A stretch of 64,000 nucleotides of DNA from Hyphomicrobiales bacterium (lineage in GTDB: Bacteria > Pseudomonadota > Alphaproteobacteria > Rhizobiales > Beijerinckiaceae). Under the pieces are notes generated by a model. That model did no database searches. It saw only the letters and a list, made by a program, of their open reading frames with translations, and was not told the DNA's origin. Shown here one piece after another: positions 25,770 through 35,796 of this stretch (position 1 is the first letter of the stretch; each line of letters opens with the position of its first letter). The position numbers were made by a program, and so were the translations under genes. Location: NCBI GenBank assembly GCA_930633495.1, contig CAKNFJ010000001.1, forward strand, positions 1,302,001 to 1,366,000, given 5' to 3'.

Positions 25770-26750
25770 ATGCAGCGCAAGGCCCTGAACGCCTTCATCA
25801 TCGCGGCCGGCCTCGCCGCCGCATCCGGCGCGCTCGCGGCCGAAAGCAAGCTGGTGCTCTACACCAGCCAGCCCAACACCGATGCGCAGCAGACGATCGA
25901 CGCCTTCAAGGAGAAATATCCGAAGGTCGACATCTCCTTCGTCCGTGACGGGACGCCGCGCATCATGGCGAAGCTCAAGGCGGAATTCGAGGCTGGGGCG
26001 CCGCAGGCCGACATCCTCCTGATCGCAGACTCGGTCACGATGGAGGGGCTGAAGAAGGACGACCGGCTGCTTGCCCACGACAAGGCCGACGTCTCCGCCT
26101 ATCCCGCCGGCATCCACGACCCGCAGAAGATGTGGTTCGCGACCAAGCTCATCACCACGGGCATCGTCTACAATACCAAGGCGGCGATGAAGCCCGCGAG
26201 TTGGGCCGACCTGACGAGGCCGGAGGTCAAGAACCAGCTCGCGATGCCGAGCCCGCTGAACTCCGGCGCGGCGCTGATCCACACCATCACGCTGACGAGC
26301 AATCTCAAGGACGGCTGGGGCTTCTACGAGAAGCTCAAGGACAACGGCACCCTGGCCGCCGGCGCCAATGGCGACATCCTGCGCCAGGTCGCGACCGGCG
26401 AGAAGCTCTACGGCATGATCGTCGACTTCATGCCGATCCGGGAGAAGGCCAAGGGAGCCCCGGTCGAATTCGTGTTTCCGAGCGAAGGCGTCTCGGCCGT
26501 CAGCGAGCCGGTCGCGATCCTGAAGAGCAGCAAGAACCCCGAAGCCGCCAAGGCCTTCATCGACTTCCTGCTCTCCAGGGACGGACAGGCCCTCGCGCTG
26601 AAGCAAGGCTACGTCGCGGCCCATCCCGATGTCTCCCTTCCGGCCGGCTATCCGTCGCGCAGCGAGATCAAGCTGATGTCCTTCGACGCCGCCAAGGCGC
26701 TCGCCGAGGAGACTGCAGCACGCAAGCGCTTCAGCGCGATCTTCGAGTGA
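25770..26750 (+). CDS. Iron(III)-type ABC transporter substrate-binding protein
   Basis: A 326-residue periplasmic binding protein with a signal peptide (about 1-24, cut after ALA). Its mature start SKLVLYTSQPNTDAQQTIDA matches the FbpA/AfuA and phosphonate-binding PhnS group. Later family segments include VYNTKAAMKPASWADLTRP and VFPSEGVSAVSEPVAILK. It precedes a fused 12-helix permease by 30 bp. Metal ligands cannot be assigned with confidence, so iron is the most common but not the only possible substrate; 2-aminoethylphosphonate and putrescine types share the fold. Confidence 0.88.
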   Translation: MQRKALNAFIIAAGLAAASGALAAESKLVLYTSQPNTDAQQTIDAFKEKYPKVDISFVRDGTPRIMAKLKAEFEAGAPQADILLIADSVTMEGLKKDDRLLAHDKADVSAYPAGIHDPQKMWFATKLITTGIVYNTKAAMKPASWADLTRPEVKNQLAMPSPLNSGAALIHTITLTSNLKDGWGFYEKLKDNGTLAAGANGDILRQVATGEKLYGMIVDFMPIREKAKGAPVEFVFPSEGVSAVSEPVAILKSSKNPEAAKAFIDFLLSRDGQALALKQGYVAAHPDVSLPAGYPSRSEIKLMSFDAAKALAEETAARKRFSAIFE

Positions 26751-26780
26751 GGCAACTTCCATGCTAAGGCCGCCGGCGTC

Positions 26781-28532
26781 ATGACGCTGGCCATCGACCG
26801 AAACGCGAAACGGGATACGGCCCTCGCGGCCCCATCCCTGCCGCCATTGCGACTGCCGGACGGCCTCGGCCTGCCGGCTTTCGTCGTTGCGGTCGCGCTG
26901 CTGCTCGGCGGGTTGCCCTTCTTCCGGCTCGCGGCGGCGGCCTTCGCGCCCGGCTGGCGGTTCGCCCCGGAGGCCGCTTTCGCCGAGATCGCCAGCCGGT
27001 CCGCCGTCGCCGCAGCCTGGCACACGCTGGAGACCGCCTGCCTGTCCGCCCTCGGCGCCCTGCTGGTCGGCGGCATCGTGGCGCTCGCGCTCGGCGTCAC
27101 CGACGTGCGGGGCAAGCGCCCCCTCGCCTTCTTCTTCGTCTTCTCGATGATGATCGCGCCGCAGGTGGCGGCGCTCGCCTTTCTCAGCCTGCTCGCGCCG
27201 AACTCGCAGCTCCTCGCGCTCCTCGGCCTCGCGCCCGAGCCGGGAACGCCCAATCCGCTGCTGGGCCGCGGCGGCATCGTCCTGGTGATGGCGCTGCATC
27301 ATGCGCCGCTGGTCGCGATCACGCTCTGGACCGGCTTGCGCAGCATCCCGCAATCGCTGGTCGAGGCGGCGCAGATGGAGGGGGCCGCGCCTTCGACCAT
27401 CACCGCCCGGATCGTGCTGCCGGTGCTGCGGCCGCAGATCGTCGCCGCTGGACTCGTCGCCTTCGTCGCAGGCGTCGGCAATTTCGGCATCCCGGCCCTG
27501 CTCGGCCTTCCGGTGAACTACCTGACGCTGCCGACGCTGATCTATCGCCGGCTGTCGAGCTTCGGCCCGTCGAGCCTCGGCGAAACGGCGGCGCTCGCCG
27601 TGGTCGTCGGCATCGTGGCGACGTTGGGTGTCATCGCCAGCACGCGCGTTGCCAGCGGCCAGCGCGGCCGGGTCGAGATCGAGCGTCCGATCGAGCCCTA
27701 TTGGCATCTCGGCGCCGCCCGCCCGCTCGTCGCCGCCGGGCTCTGGCTGCTGCTGGCGCTCAAGCTCGGCCTGCCGCTGCTCGCGCTCTTGAGCGACGCA
27801 TTGACGCCGGCGCTCGGTGTCGCCCTGAGCTGGCAGACGCTGACCTTCGACAAATTCAGCGAGGTTCTGTTCAGGCAGGCCGTGACCATGCGCGCCTTCC
27901 GCAACTCGCTGCTCTTCGCCGGCACGGCCGCCGCGATCCTGGCCTTGCTGGCCATCGCCTTCGCCTATGCGCTGGAGCGGCGGATCGGCAAGCTCAAGCG
28001 GCCGGTCGAGCTGCTGATCGAATTGCCCTATGCCTTGCCGGGCGTCGTGCTCGCCATCGCCTGCATCCTGATCTTCCTGAAGCCGCTGCCGCTGATCGGC
28101 GTCAGCATCTACGGCACGCCCTTCATCATCCTCTTCGCCTATCTCGCCCGCTTCCTGCCGCTGGCGCTGAAAGCGCCGGTCGCGGCCATGGCCCAGATCG
28201 AGGCGCATCACGAGGAGGCCGCGAAGCTCGACGGCGCCAATCTCTGGCAGATGCTGCGCTTCATCGTCGCGCCGATCCTGGCGCCGGCCGCCATGGTCTC
28301 GGCGCTGATGGTCTTCCTCGTCGCCTTCAACGAACTGACGGTCTCGGCGCTGCTGTGGTCCTCGGGCACCGAGACGCTCGGCGTCGTGCTGTTCAGCCTG
28401 AAGGAAGCCGGCCTCGCCGGCGAGGCCGCGGCCGTCGCCGTCAGCGCCACCGCCGTCATCCTGGTCGCGATGCTCATCCTCGACCTCGTCGGCCGGCGGC
28501 TGCCGGACAACATCCTGCCCTGGCGCCTCTGA
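26781..28532 (+). CDS. ABC transporter permease, fused two-domain (FbpB-like)
   Basis: A 583-residue permease with two copies of the binding-protein-dependent transport domain and about 12 helices. EAA loops are seen at SIPQSLVEAAQMEGAAPSTI and, in the second half, QIEAHHEEAAKLDGANLWQM. This arrangement is typical of FbpB-type ferric and related importers. It follows the binding-protein gene by 30 bp. The next gene is a diguanylate cyclase, so the FbpC-type ATPase expected here is missing from the operon. Confidence 0.9.
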   Translation: MTLAIDRNAKRDTALAAPSLPPLRLPDGLGLPAFVVAVALLLGGLPFFRLAAAAFAPGWRFAPEAAFAEIASRSAVAAAWHTLETACLSALGALLVGGIVALALGVTDVRGKRPLAFFFVFSMMIAPQVAALAFLSLLAPNSQLLALLGLAPEPGTPNPLLGRGGIVLVMALHHAPLVAITLWTGLRSIPQSLVEAAQMEGAAPSTITARIVLPVLRPQIVAAGLVAFVAGVGNFGIPALLGLPVNYLTLPTLIYRRLSSFGPSSLGETAALAVVVGIVATLGVIASTRVASGQRGRVEIERPIEPYWHLGAARPLVAAGLWLLLALKLGLPLLALLSDALTPALGVALSWQTLTFDKFSEVLFRQAVTMRAFRNSLLFAGTAAAILALLAIAFAYALERRIGKLKRPVELLIELPYALPGVVLAIACILIFLKPLPLIGVSIYGTPFIILFAYLARFLPLALKAPVAAMAQIEAHHEEAAKLDGANLWQMLRFIVAPILAPAAMVSALMVFLVAFNELTVSALLWSSGTETLGVVLFSLKEAGLAGEAAAVAVSATAVILVAMLILDLVGRRLPDNILPWRL

Positions 28533-28610
28533 GGCTGTGCTTCCCGCCAGCCGCATCCTCGCTGTTTCGACGTGACGGAAAATTAAACTTACGGGCGCCC
28601 TAGATGGAGG

Positions 28611-29912
28611 ATGGGTGCTCTTACCAGCTTTCAGACCAAACCGGCTTCGGCGGATGACGACCGCAGAATCCTCGTCATCGAGGACTCCAGAACCTTTTCA
28701 CTGGCGCTACGGCAGTTCCTGGAAGCGGAGACCGGGCTGCCCGTCACGTCCTGCGGCTCGCTCAAGGATCTGAGCGAGATCATCGTCGCCGCGCCCGGCG
28801 CCTATACGATCGCCGTCGTCGACCTCAACCTGCCCGACGCTCCGCGCGGCGAAGCGCTCGACTGGACCGTCGCCCACGGCATCCCCTCCGTCGTGTTCAC
28901 CGCCACCTTCGACCTGACGACGCGCGGGCGGATCATGGAGCGGGAGGTCATCGACTACGTCCTGAAGGACAACGAGCTCGCCCTCCCCAACCTCGTCAAC
29001 ACGGTCAAGCGGGCGCTGAACAACCGCAACACGCGCATCCTCGTCGTCGACGACACGCGCACGACCCGCAAGGTGCTCGCCCGCATGCTGGCGATCCAGC
29101 AATATGCGGTGGTCGAGGCGGGCTCGGGACAGGAAGCGCTCGCCATCCTCGACACCAACCCCGACATCGAGCTTGTGGTCAGCGACTACTACATGCCCGA
29201 CATGGACGGCTTCGAGCTGGCGCGCCGCATCCGGCGCCACCACCCCCGCGTCCGGCTGCTCGGCATCTCCTCCTCGACCGACCGCAAGACCTCCGCAGGC
29301 TTCCTCAAGGCCGGTGCGCATGATTTCGTCTCGCGCCCCTTCGTCCTCGAGGAATTGCAGTGCCGGATCGCCTCGACGGTGGACACGCTGGCCCAGCTCA
29401 AGCAGTTGCAGGATCTCGCGGCCCGGGACTTCCTGACCGGCCTGTTCAATCGCCGCCATTTCTTTGAGCGCGGCCGCCGGCTCGTCGCCGAGGCGCGCGA
29501 GATGGGGCTCCCCATCTCCATCGCCATTCTCGACATCGACCACTTCAAGCGCCTGAACGACCGCTACGGCCATGACGGCGGCGACAGGGCCCTGACGGCC
29601 GTCGCGCAGAGCCTCAGCACCTCCGCCGAGCGCGGCTTCAACCTGCTTGCGCGCATCGGGGGCGAGGAGTTCGCCATCGTTTTCCCGGGCGCCGATCTCG
29701 CGGAAGCCATCCGCCTCTCCGACGGCATCCGGGAAGCGATCGCCAGCCAGCCTCTGGTGCTGGAAGGCGAAACGCTGGCGCTCACCGTCTCCCTCGGCGT
29801 CGCGGAAATCGGCCCCCAGGACGAGCTCGACGCCTGCCTCGGCCGGGCGGACCGCGCGCTCTACGCCGCCAAGCAGAGCGGCCGGAACAGGGTCAGCGCC
29901 GGCGCGGCCTGA
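28611..29912 (+). CDS. Response regulator with two receiver domains and GGDEF (PleD-like)
   Basis: A 433-residue soluble protein. REC1 (about 19-135) has RRILVIEDSRTFS and the phosphoacceptor Asp71 in VVDLNLPD. REC2 (142-260) has RILVVDDTRTTRK and Asp192 in SDYYMPDMDG. The GGDEF domain (268-430) has DFLTGLFNRRHFF and an active-site GGEEF at 350-354. The product-inhibition I-site, RxxD in PleD, reads RGFN (341-344), so feedback inhibition may be weak. It makes cyclic di-GMP after phosphorylation. No partner kinase is adjacent. GGAGG directly abuts the ATG. Confidence 0.92.
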   Translation: MGALTSFQTKPASADDDRRILVIEDSRTFSLALRQFLEAETGLPVTSCGSLKDLSEIIVAAPGAYTIAVVDLNLPDAPRGEALDWTVAHGIPSVVFTATFDLTTRGRIMEREVIDYVLKDNELALPNLVNTVKRALNNRNTRILVVDDTRTTRKVLARMLAIQQYAVVEAGSGQEALAILDTNPDIELVVSDYYMPDMDGFELARRIRRHHPRVRLLGISSSTDRKTSAGFLKAGAHDFVSRPFVLEELQCRIASTVDTLAQLKQLQDLAARDFLTGLFNRRHFFERGRRLVAEAREMGLPISIAILDIDHFKRLNDRYGHDGGDRALTAVAQSLSTSAERGFNLLARIGGEEFAIVFPGADLAEAIRLSDGIREAIASQPLVLEGETLALTVSLGVAEIGPQDELDACLGRADRALYAAKQSGRNRVSAGAA

Positions 29913-29927
29913 CGGCAGGTTTCGCCG

Positions 29928-30857
29928 CTATTCGGCAGCGGCGCGGGATTCCGGCCTCGGCTCGCCCAGCAGCGAGGCGCGCGACGCCTTGGCTTCGCGC
30001 ACGACGAAATCGACGATCGCGCGCACCCGCGCGACATCCTTCAGATCGGCATGGACCAGAAGCCAGAAGGAGCGGGTGATCGAGACCGTCTCGGGCAGGA
30101 CGGGGACGAGCCGCTTCTCGCCCTCCGCCATGAAGTGATGGATCACGCCGATACCGGCCCCGGCCACCACCGCGTTCATCTGCGCGATCACGCTGGAACT
30201 CTGGACATGGGCGCGCAGGCCCTTGGCGACCTCGTCGAGATAGTCGAGCTCGGGCGAGAAGATCAGATCGTCGATATAGCCGATGATGCGGTGCTCGAAG
30301 AGATCCTCCGGCTTCGTCACCGGCGGCATCGAGGCCAGATAGTCCGGCGAAGCGTAGAGGCCGAGGCGGTAGTCCGAGAGCTTGCGGGCGACGACCTTGC
30401 CCTCCTTGGGCGGGGCGAGCGTGATCGCGACATCCGCCTCCCGCTTCGACAGCGACAGGAGCCGCGGCATGGCGATGAGCTGGATCTCGAGGCCGGGATA
30501 GGATTTCGCGAACATGGCGAGCCGCGGCGCCAGGAAGGAGGTGCCGAACCCGTCCGGCGCACCGATCCTGACGATGCCCGACAACGCCATGTCGGCGCCG
30601 CCGATATCGCTCTGGATCGCGAGCGCCTCGGTCTCCATGCTCTCGGCCTTGGCCAGCAGGCGCTCGCCATGCGCCGTCAGCGTATAGCCTTGCGGGCGGC
30701 GCTCGAAGAGCTTGGCCTTCAGCGCCTCCTCCAGCGAGGTGATGCGCCGCGAGACCGTGGCATGGTCGGCGCCCAGCCGTCGTGCCGCAGCCGTCAGGCG
30801 CCCGGAGCGCGCGACGGCCAGAAAGAACCGCAGATCGTCCCAGTCGAACCGCTCCAA
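29928..30857 (-). CDS. LysR family transcriptional regulator
   Basis: A LysR-type regulator of about 309 residues, divergent from mmsA. The HTH region has FDWDDLRFFLAVARSGRLTA and RLGADHATVSRRITSLE. I place the start at TTG 30857 because GGGAGGGGGGC, an excellent ribosome-binding site, lies just before it and the next residues ERFDWDDLRFF match the usual family start. An in-frame ATG at 30887 would add ten residues that overlap this site. The short intergenic region holds AT-rich partially dyadic sequence around TTTGTG and CGCACA. Control of valine breakdown is likely by position. Confidence 0.88.
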   Translation of the reverse strand: MERFDWDDLRFFLAVARSGRLTAAARRLGADHATVSRRITSLEEALKAKLFERRPQGYTLTAHGERLLAKAESMETEALAIQSDIGGADMALSGIVRIGAPDGFGTSFLAPRLAMFAKSYPGLEIQLIAMPRLLSLSKREADVAITLAPPKEGKVVARKLSDYRLGLYASPDYLASMPPVTKPEDLFEHRIIGYIDDLIFSPELDYLDEVAKGLRAHVQSSSVIAQMNAVVAGAGIGVIHHFMAEGEKRLVPVLPETVSITRSFWLLVHADLKDVARVRAIVDFVVREAKASRASLLGEPRPESRAAAE

Positions 30858-30981
30858 GCCCCCCTCCCAGTATTTGTGTTTTCGCACAGCCTACGTTTCA
30901 CACTCGCTATAGCCGTGCACAAACGAGAATGGTAGAGAGACGAGACGATCAGAACACCACCAATTCGTAGGGAGGGCGCCC

Positions 30982-32478
<1,497 letters not shown>

Positions 32479-32500
32479 GGTGCCACCGACGGAGGAGGCC

Positions 32501-33061
32501 ATGGAGCGAACGCTGCGCATCATCGCATCGTCGCTCGTCCTCCTCTGCGGCGTACTGCCCGCCCGGGCGACGGACCCCGTGCCCGACGCCTCGGACCCGG
32601 CGACGGCCGAAGAAGCGCTCTGCGACGCGACCGCCGACGGGTCCTTCCGCCCGGACGACGCGCAGATTTCCCGCTGCCGCCAGATCTGGCAGCAGCGTGT
32701 CGCGGCGGCCAAGGCGCGAAGCCAGGGCTATGTCGAACGGCTGATCGAGGAAAGCCGGCTCCGGCGGGAACGCGAGGCGAGCCTGCCGCCGCCCCCGCCT
32801 CCACCCGTGACGGTGGAGACCTTCCTCAGCCGCGGCGATCTCGCCTATGGCGACGTCGTCGTGACCGACAAGGGACCGCGCGTCTTCATCGGCAAGGCCG
32901 AGGAGCCCGCGACAGCCGCGGATTTCGTCGCGCTCGACTCGGCCCGATCGCCGCATCGCGGCCGCGCCAAGCCCTATGACGGGGCCTATCCGCAGCCCCA
33001 GCGTCCTCAGGCCGCGAAACCGCGGCCCGACGCCCTCAAGCCCCAGGAGCGCCAGCCTTGA
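32501..33061 (+). CDS. Small secreted protein with a GDxVVT...DFVAL domain
   Basis: A 186-residue protein with a signal peptide (about 1-23, [17 protein letters not shown]...ARA). Two Cys (in EALCDAT and SRCRQIW) precede a charged helix and a proline run, then [20 protein letters not shown] and [11 protein letters not shown]. This last segment is related to one in the protein encoded at 19188-19721. GGAGGAGGCC precedes the ATG at 32501. The stop overlaps the TTG start of the acyl-CoA dehydrogenase, so it is part of the valine operon. No function is known. Confidence 0.78.
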   Translation: MERTLRIIASSLVLLCGVLPARATDPVPDASDPATAEEALCDATADGSFRPDDAQISRCRQIWQQRVAAAKARSQGYVERLIEESRLRREREASLPPPPPPPVTVETFLSRGDLAYGDVVVTDKGPRVFIGKAEEPATAADFVALDSARSPHRGRAKPYDGAYPQPQRPQAAKPRPDALKPQERQP

Positions 33062-34212
33062 GCCCGTTTTCCCTGACCGAGGACCAGATCGCCATCCGCG
33101 ACATGGCGCAGGAATTCGCTGCCGAGACGCTCGCTCCCCATGCTGTGCGCTGGGACGAGGAGAAGCATTTCCCGATCGAGGAGATGCGCGCCGCCGCCGC
33201 GCTCGGCATGGGCGGCATCTATATCCAGGACGATGTCGGCGGCTCGGGCCTCTCGCGGCTCGATGCGGCGCTGATCTTCGAGGCGCTCTCGACCGGTTGC
33301 CCGACGGTCGCCGCCTATATCTCGATCCACAACATGTGCGCCTGGATGATCGACCGCTACGGCTCGGAGGAGCAGCGCAAGCGCTTCCTGCCGAGCCTGT
33401 GCACGATGGAGCATCTGGCGAGCTACTGCCTGACCGAGCCCGGCGCCGGTTCCGACGCCGCGGCGCTGAAGACGAAAGCCGTGCTGGACGGCGACCATTA
33501 CATTCTCGACGGGCAAAAGCAGTTCATCTCAGGCGCCGGCGTCTCCGACATCTATGTCGTGATGGCGCGCACCGGCGACGCCGGGCCTTCCGGCATTTCG
33601 ACCATCGTGGTCGAGAAGGACACGCCCGGCCTCTCCTTCGGCGCCAACGAGAAGAAGATGGGCTGGAACGCCCAGCCGACGCGGGCCGTGATCTTCGAGA
33701 ATTGCCGCGTGCCCGTCGCGAACCGGCTGGGTCCAGAGGGGATCGGCTTCAAGATCGCCATGGCGGGCCTCGACGGCGGCCGGCTCAATATCGGCGCCTG
33801 CTCGCTCGGCGGCGCGCAGGGCGCGCTCGATCGATCCCTCGCCTATGCCAAGGAGCGCAAGGCCTTCGGCAGCGCGATCGCCGATTTTCAGGCCTTGCAG
33901 TTCAAGCTCGCCGACATGGCGACCGAGCTGGAGGCGGCTCGCAGCCTGCTCTGGCGCGCGGCGGCGGCGCTCGACGCCAAGACGCCCGACGCGACCAAGC
34001 TCTGCGCCATGGCCAAGCGCATCGCCACCGATACCGGCTTCGAGGTCGCCAACCACGCCCTGCAGATCCATGGCGGCTACGGCTACCTCGCCGATTACGG
34101 CATCGAGAAGATCGTCCGCGACCTGCGCGTCCACCAGATCCTCGAAGGCACCAACGAGGTGATGCGGATGATCGTCGCGCGCGGGCTGGTGGGGCGAGCG
34201 AAGGGGAATTGA
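33058..34212 (+). CDS. Acyl-CoA dehydrogenase (probable isobutyryl-CoA dehydrogenase)
   Basis: A 384-residue flavoprotein of the acyl-CoA dehydrogenase family. Motifs: [57 protein letters not shown] and the catalytic base in [18 protein letters not shown]. Between mmsA and mmsB it most likely oxidises isobutyryl-CoA to methacrylyl-CoA. The start is a TTG that overlaps the preceding stop (TTGA). A 2-methylbutyryl-CoA activity is possible too. The hydratase and hydrolase for the next steps are not in this window. Confidence 0.88.
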   Translation: MSPFSLTEDQIAIRDMAQEFAAETLAPHAVRWDEEKHFPIEEMRAAAALGMGGIYIQDDVGGSGLSRLDAALIFEALSTGCPTVAAYISIHNMCAWMIDRYGSEEQRKRFLPSLCTMEHLASYCLTEPGAGSDAAALKTKAVLDGDHYILDGQKQFISGAGVSDIYVVMARTGDAGPSGISTIVVEKDTPGLSFGANEKKMGWNAQPTRAVIFENCRVPVANRLGPEGIGFKIAMAGLDGGRLNIGACSLGGAQGALDRSLAYAKERKAFGSAIADFQALQFKLADMATELEAARSLLWRAAAALDAKTPDATKLCAMAKRIATDTGFEVANHALQIHGGYGYLADYGIEKIVRDLRVHQILEGTNEVMRMIVARGLVGRAKGN

Positions 34213-34214
34213 AC

Positions 34215-34556
34215 CTATGCCGCGAGCGGCCTCACGCGCTTCTCGATCTCCCGGCCGGATGCCTGCCGCGCCATCCGGAGATCGTAGTCGCTCTGCAAGG
34301 TCATCCACATCTCCGGCGAGGTCCCGAAGAACTGCGCAAGGCGCAGCGCCGTGTCGGCCGTGATCGCCCGCTCGCCCTTGACGATGCCGGCGATCCGGCT
34401 GACCGGGGCGTCGATGTCGCGGGCGAGCCTGTTCTGGCTCACGCCCAGCGGCTTCATGAACTCCTCCAGCAGGATTTCGCCGGGCAGGATCGGCGTCAGC
34501 GTCGCCTCATCCAGCAGCGGGCCGGGCTCAGTGGTAGTCGACGATTTCGACATCAT
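34215..34556 (-). CDS. higA: HigA family antitoxin
   Basis: A 113-residue antitoxin with an XRE-type HTH. Recognisable parts: ILPGEILLEEFMKPLGVSQN, RLARDIDAPVSRIAGIVKGE and ALRLAQFFGTSPEMWMTLQ, the standard HigA signature. The start at 34556 follows GGGGAGGCAC; the adjacent ATG at 34553 is equally possible. The gene overlaps the 3' end of the toxin gene by 29 nt, so expression is coupled. It binds HigB and represses the promoter. The module is antisense to the valine genes on both sides. Confidence 0.93.
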   Translation of the reverse strand: MMSKSSTTTEPGPLLDEATLTPILPGEILLEEFMKPLGVSQNRLARDIDAPVSRIAGIVKGERAITADTALRLAQFFGTSPEMWMTLQSDYDLRMARQASGREIEKRVRPLAA

Positions 34557-34806
34557 GTGCCTCCCCATCCTTCCAGACGAAGCAGATTCGCCACTGGTCG
34601 TTCACACGGATCGAATGCTGCCCGGCCCGATCGCCACGCAAAGCCTCGAGCCTGTTGCCCGGCGGCATGCGCAGATCGTCGAGCCGCGCCGCTGCATGAA
34701 TCAGCATAAGCTTGCGGCGAATCGCCCGCTCGATCGCTGCGAAACGCCGGACCGGCCTGTCATTGAACAGAAGCTCGGCTTCGCGTTGCGCGAACGATCG
34801 GATCAT
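34528..34806 (-). CDS. higB: HigB family toxin (RelE/ParE superfamily)
   Basis: A 92-residue toxin. The segments MIRSFAQREAELLFNDRPVR, LRMPPGNRLEALRGDRAGQ and HSIRVNDQWRICFVWKDG are typical of ribosome-dependent HigB mRNA interferases. The Arg in NDQWRI and upstream basic residues likely serve catalysis. ATG 34806 is chosen because it gives the normal family length; a GTG at 34812 would add two residues. Toxin precedes antitoxin, as is usual for higBA. The pair starts only 59 bp from mmsB on the other strand. Confidence 0.93.
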   Translation of the reverse strand: MIRSFAQREAELLFNDRPVRRFAAIERAIRRKLMLIHAAARLDDLRMPPGNRLEALRGDRAGQHSIRVNDQWRICFVWKDGEAHDVEIVDYH

Positions 34807-34817
34807 GGCCACCGAGA

Positions 34818-34839
34818 ATATTCCGAAAAAGATATTCCG
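34818..34839. promoter_or_regulatory. Candidate HigA operator/promoter with direct repeat
   Basis: ATATTCCG occurs at 34818-34825 and again at 34832-34839, 14 bp apart, and GAATATTC (34816-34823) is a perfect palindrome. This lies in the 59-bp gap between the higB start and the mmsB start. HigA antitoxins usually bind such AT-rich dyads over their own promoter. The site could also affect mmsB. Confidence 0.5.
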
Positions 34840-34865
34840 TCAAACAGAATGGAAGGAAACGCGAC

Positions 34866-35753
34866 ATGACGAACATCGCCTTCATCGGCCTCGGCAATAT
34901 GGGCGGCCCGATGGCCGGGAATCTCGTCAAGGCCGGGCATAGCGTCAAAGCCTTCGACCTCGTGCAGGCGTCGAAGGACGCCGCGGCGGCGCTGGGCGTC
35001 GGCATCGTCGGCTCGGCGAAGGAGGCCGTGGCCGAGGCGGAAATCGTGGTGACGATGCTCCCGGCCGGCAAGCATGTGCTCGCCGTCTGGGCCGATATCC
35101 TGCCGGCGGTGAAGCCCGGCACGCTGCTGATCGATTCCTCGACCATCGATGTCGAGAGCGCCCGCAAGGCGCATGCGCTGGCGGCCGAGCGCGGCTGCCT
35201 CTCGCTCGATGCGCCGGTCTCGGGCGGCACCGGCGGCGCCAAGGGCGCGACGCTGACCTTCATGGTCGGCGGCACGGAAACAGCCTTCGACAAGGGCGAG
35301 CCGATCCTCGCCAAGATGGGCCGCAAGATCGTGCATTGCGGCGGCGCCGGCAACGGACAGGCCGCCAAGATCTGCAACAACATGATCCTCGGCATTTCGA
35401 TGATCGGCGTCTCCGAGGCCTTCGTGCTGGCCGAGAAGCTCGGTCTCTCCCATCAGGCGCTTTTCGACGTCGCCTCGACCTCGTCGGGCCAGTGCTGGTC
35501 GCTGACGACCTATTGCCCGGTGCCGGGGCCGGTGCCGACCTCGCCCGCCAACAACGACTACAAGCCGGGCTTCGCCTCGGCGCTGATGCTGAAGGATCTG
35601 AAGCTGGCGCAGGAAGCGGCGCAGACGGCCGGCGCCTCGACCCCGCTCGGCGCGGCGGCGGCGCAGCTCTTCGGGCTGCACAATGCCTGGGGCGAAGGCA
35701 ATACCGATTTCTCCGGTATCATCCACCTTTTGCGGGGACGCGGGCAGGCGTGA
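34866..35753 (+). CDS. mmsB: 3-hydroxyisobutyrate dehydrogenase
   Basis: A 295-residue beta-hydroxyacid dehydrogenase that oxidises 3-hydroxyisobutyrate to methylmalonate semialdehyde, the substrate of MmsA. Motifs: NAD-binding IGLGNMGGPMAGNLVKAGH, substrate-binding LDAPVSGGTGGA, and the catalytic Lys in GNGQAAKICNNMILGISM. GGAAGGAAAC precedes the ATG. Two genes of opposite strand (higBA) separate it from the dehydrogenase upstream, so it probably has its own promoter in the 59-bp gap, or relies on read-through. Confidence 0.95.
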   Translation: MTNIAFIGLGNMGGPMAGNLVKAGHSVKAFDLVQASKDAAAALGVGIVGSAKEAVAEAEIVVTMLPAGKHVLAVWADILPAVKPGTLLIDSSTIDVESARKAHALAAERGCLSLDAPVSGGTGGAKGATLTFMVGGTETAFDKGEPILAKMGRKIVHCGGAGNGQAAKICNNMILGISMIGVSEAFVLAEKLGLSHQALFDVASTSSGQCWSLTTYCPVPGPVPTSPANNDYKPGFASALMLKDLKLAQEAAQTAGASTPLGAAAAQLFGLHNAWGEGNTDFSGIIHLLRGRGQA

Positions 35754-35796
35754 GGCGCGCTTGCGCGGCAAGGCGTCGCGGGTCTAGACCCAAGTC

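Noticed and set aside
25704..28556. A 950-codon minus-strand open frame
   Set aside because: It is antisense to the iron-type binding protein and permease, rich in Arg, Gly and Asp with no domain; typical GC-rich shadow.
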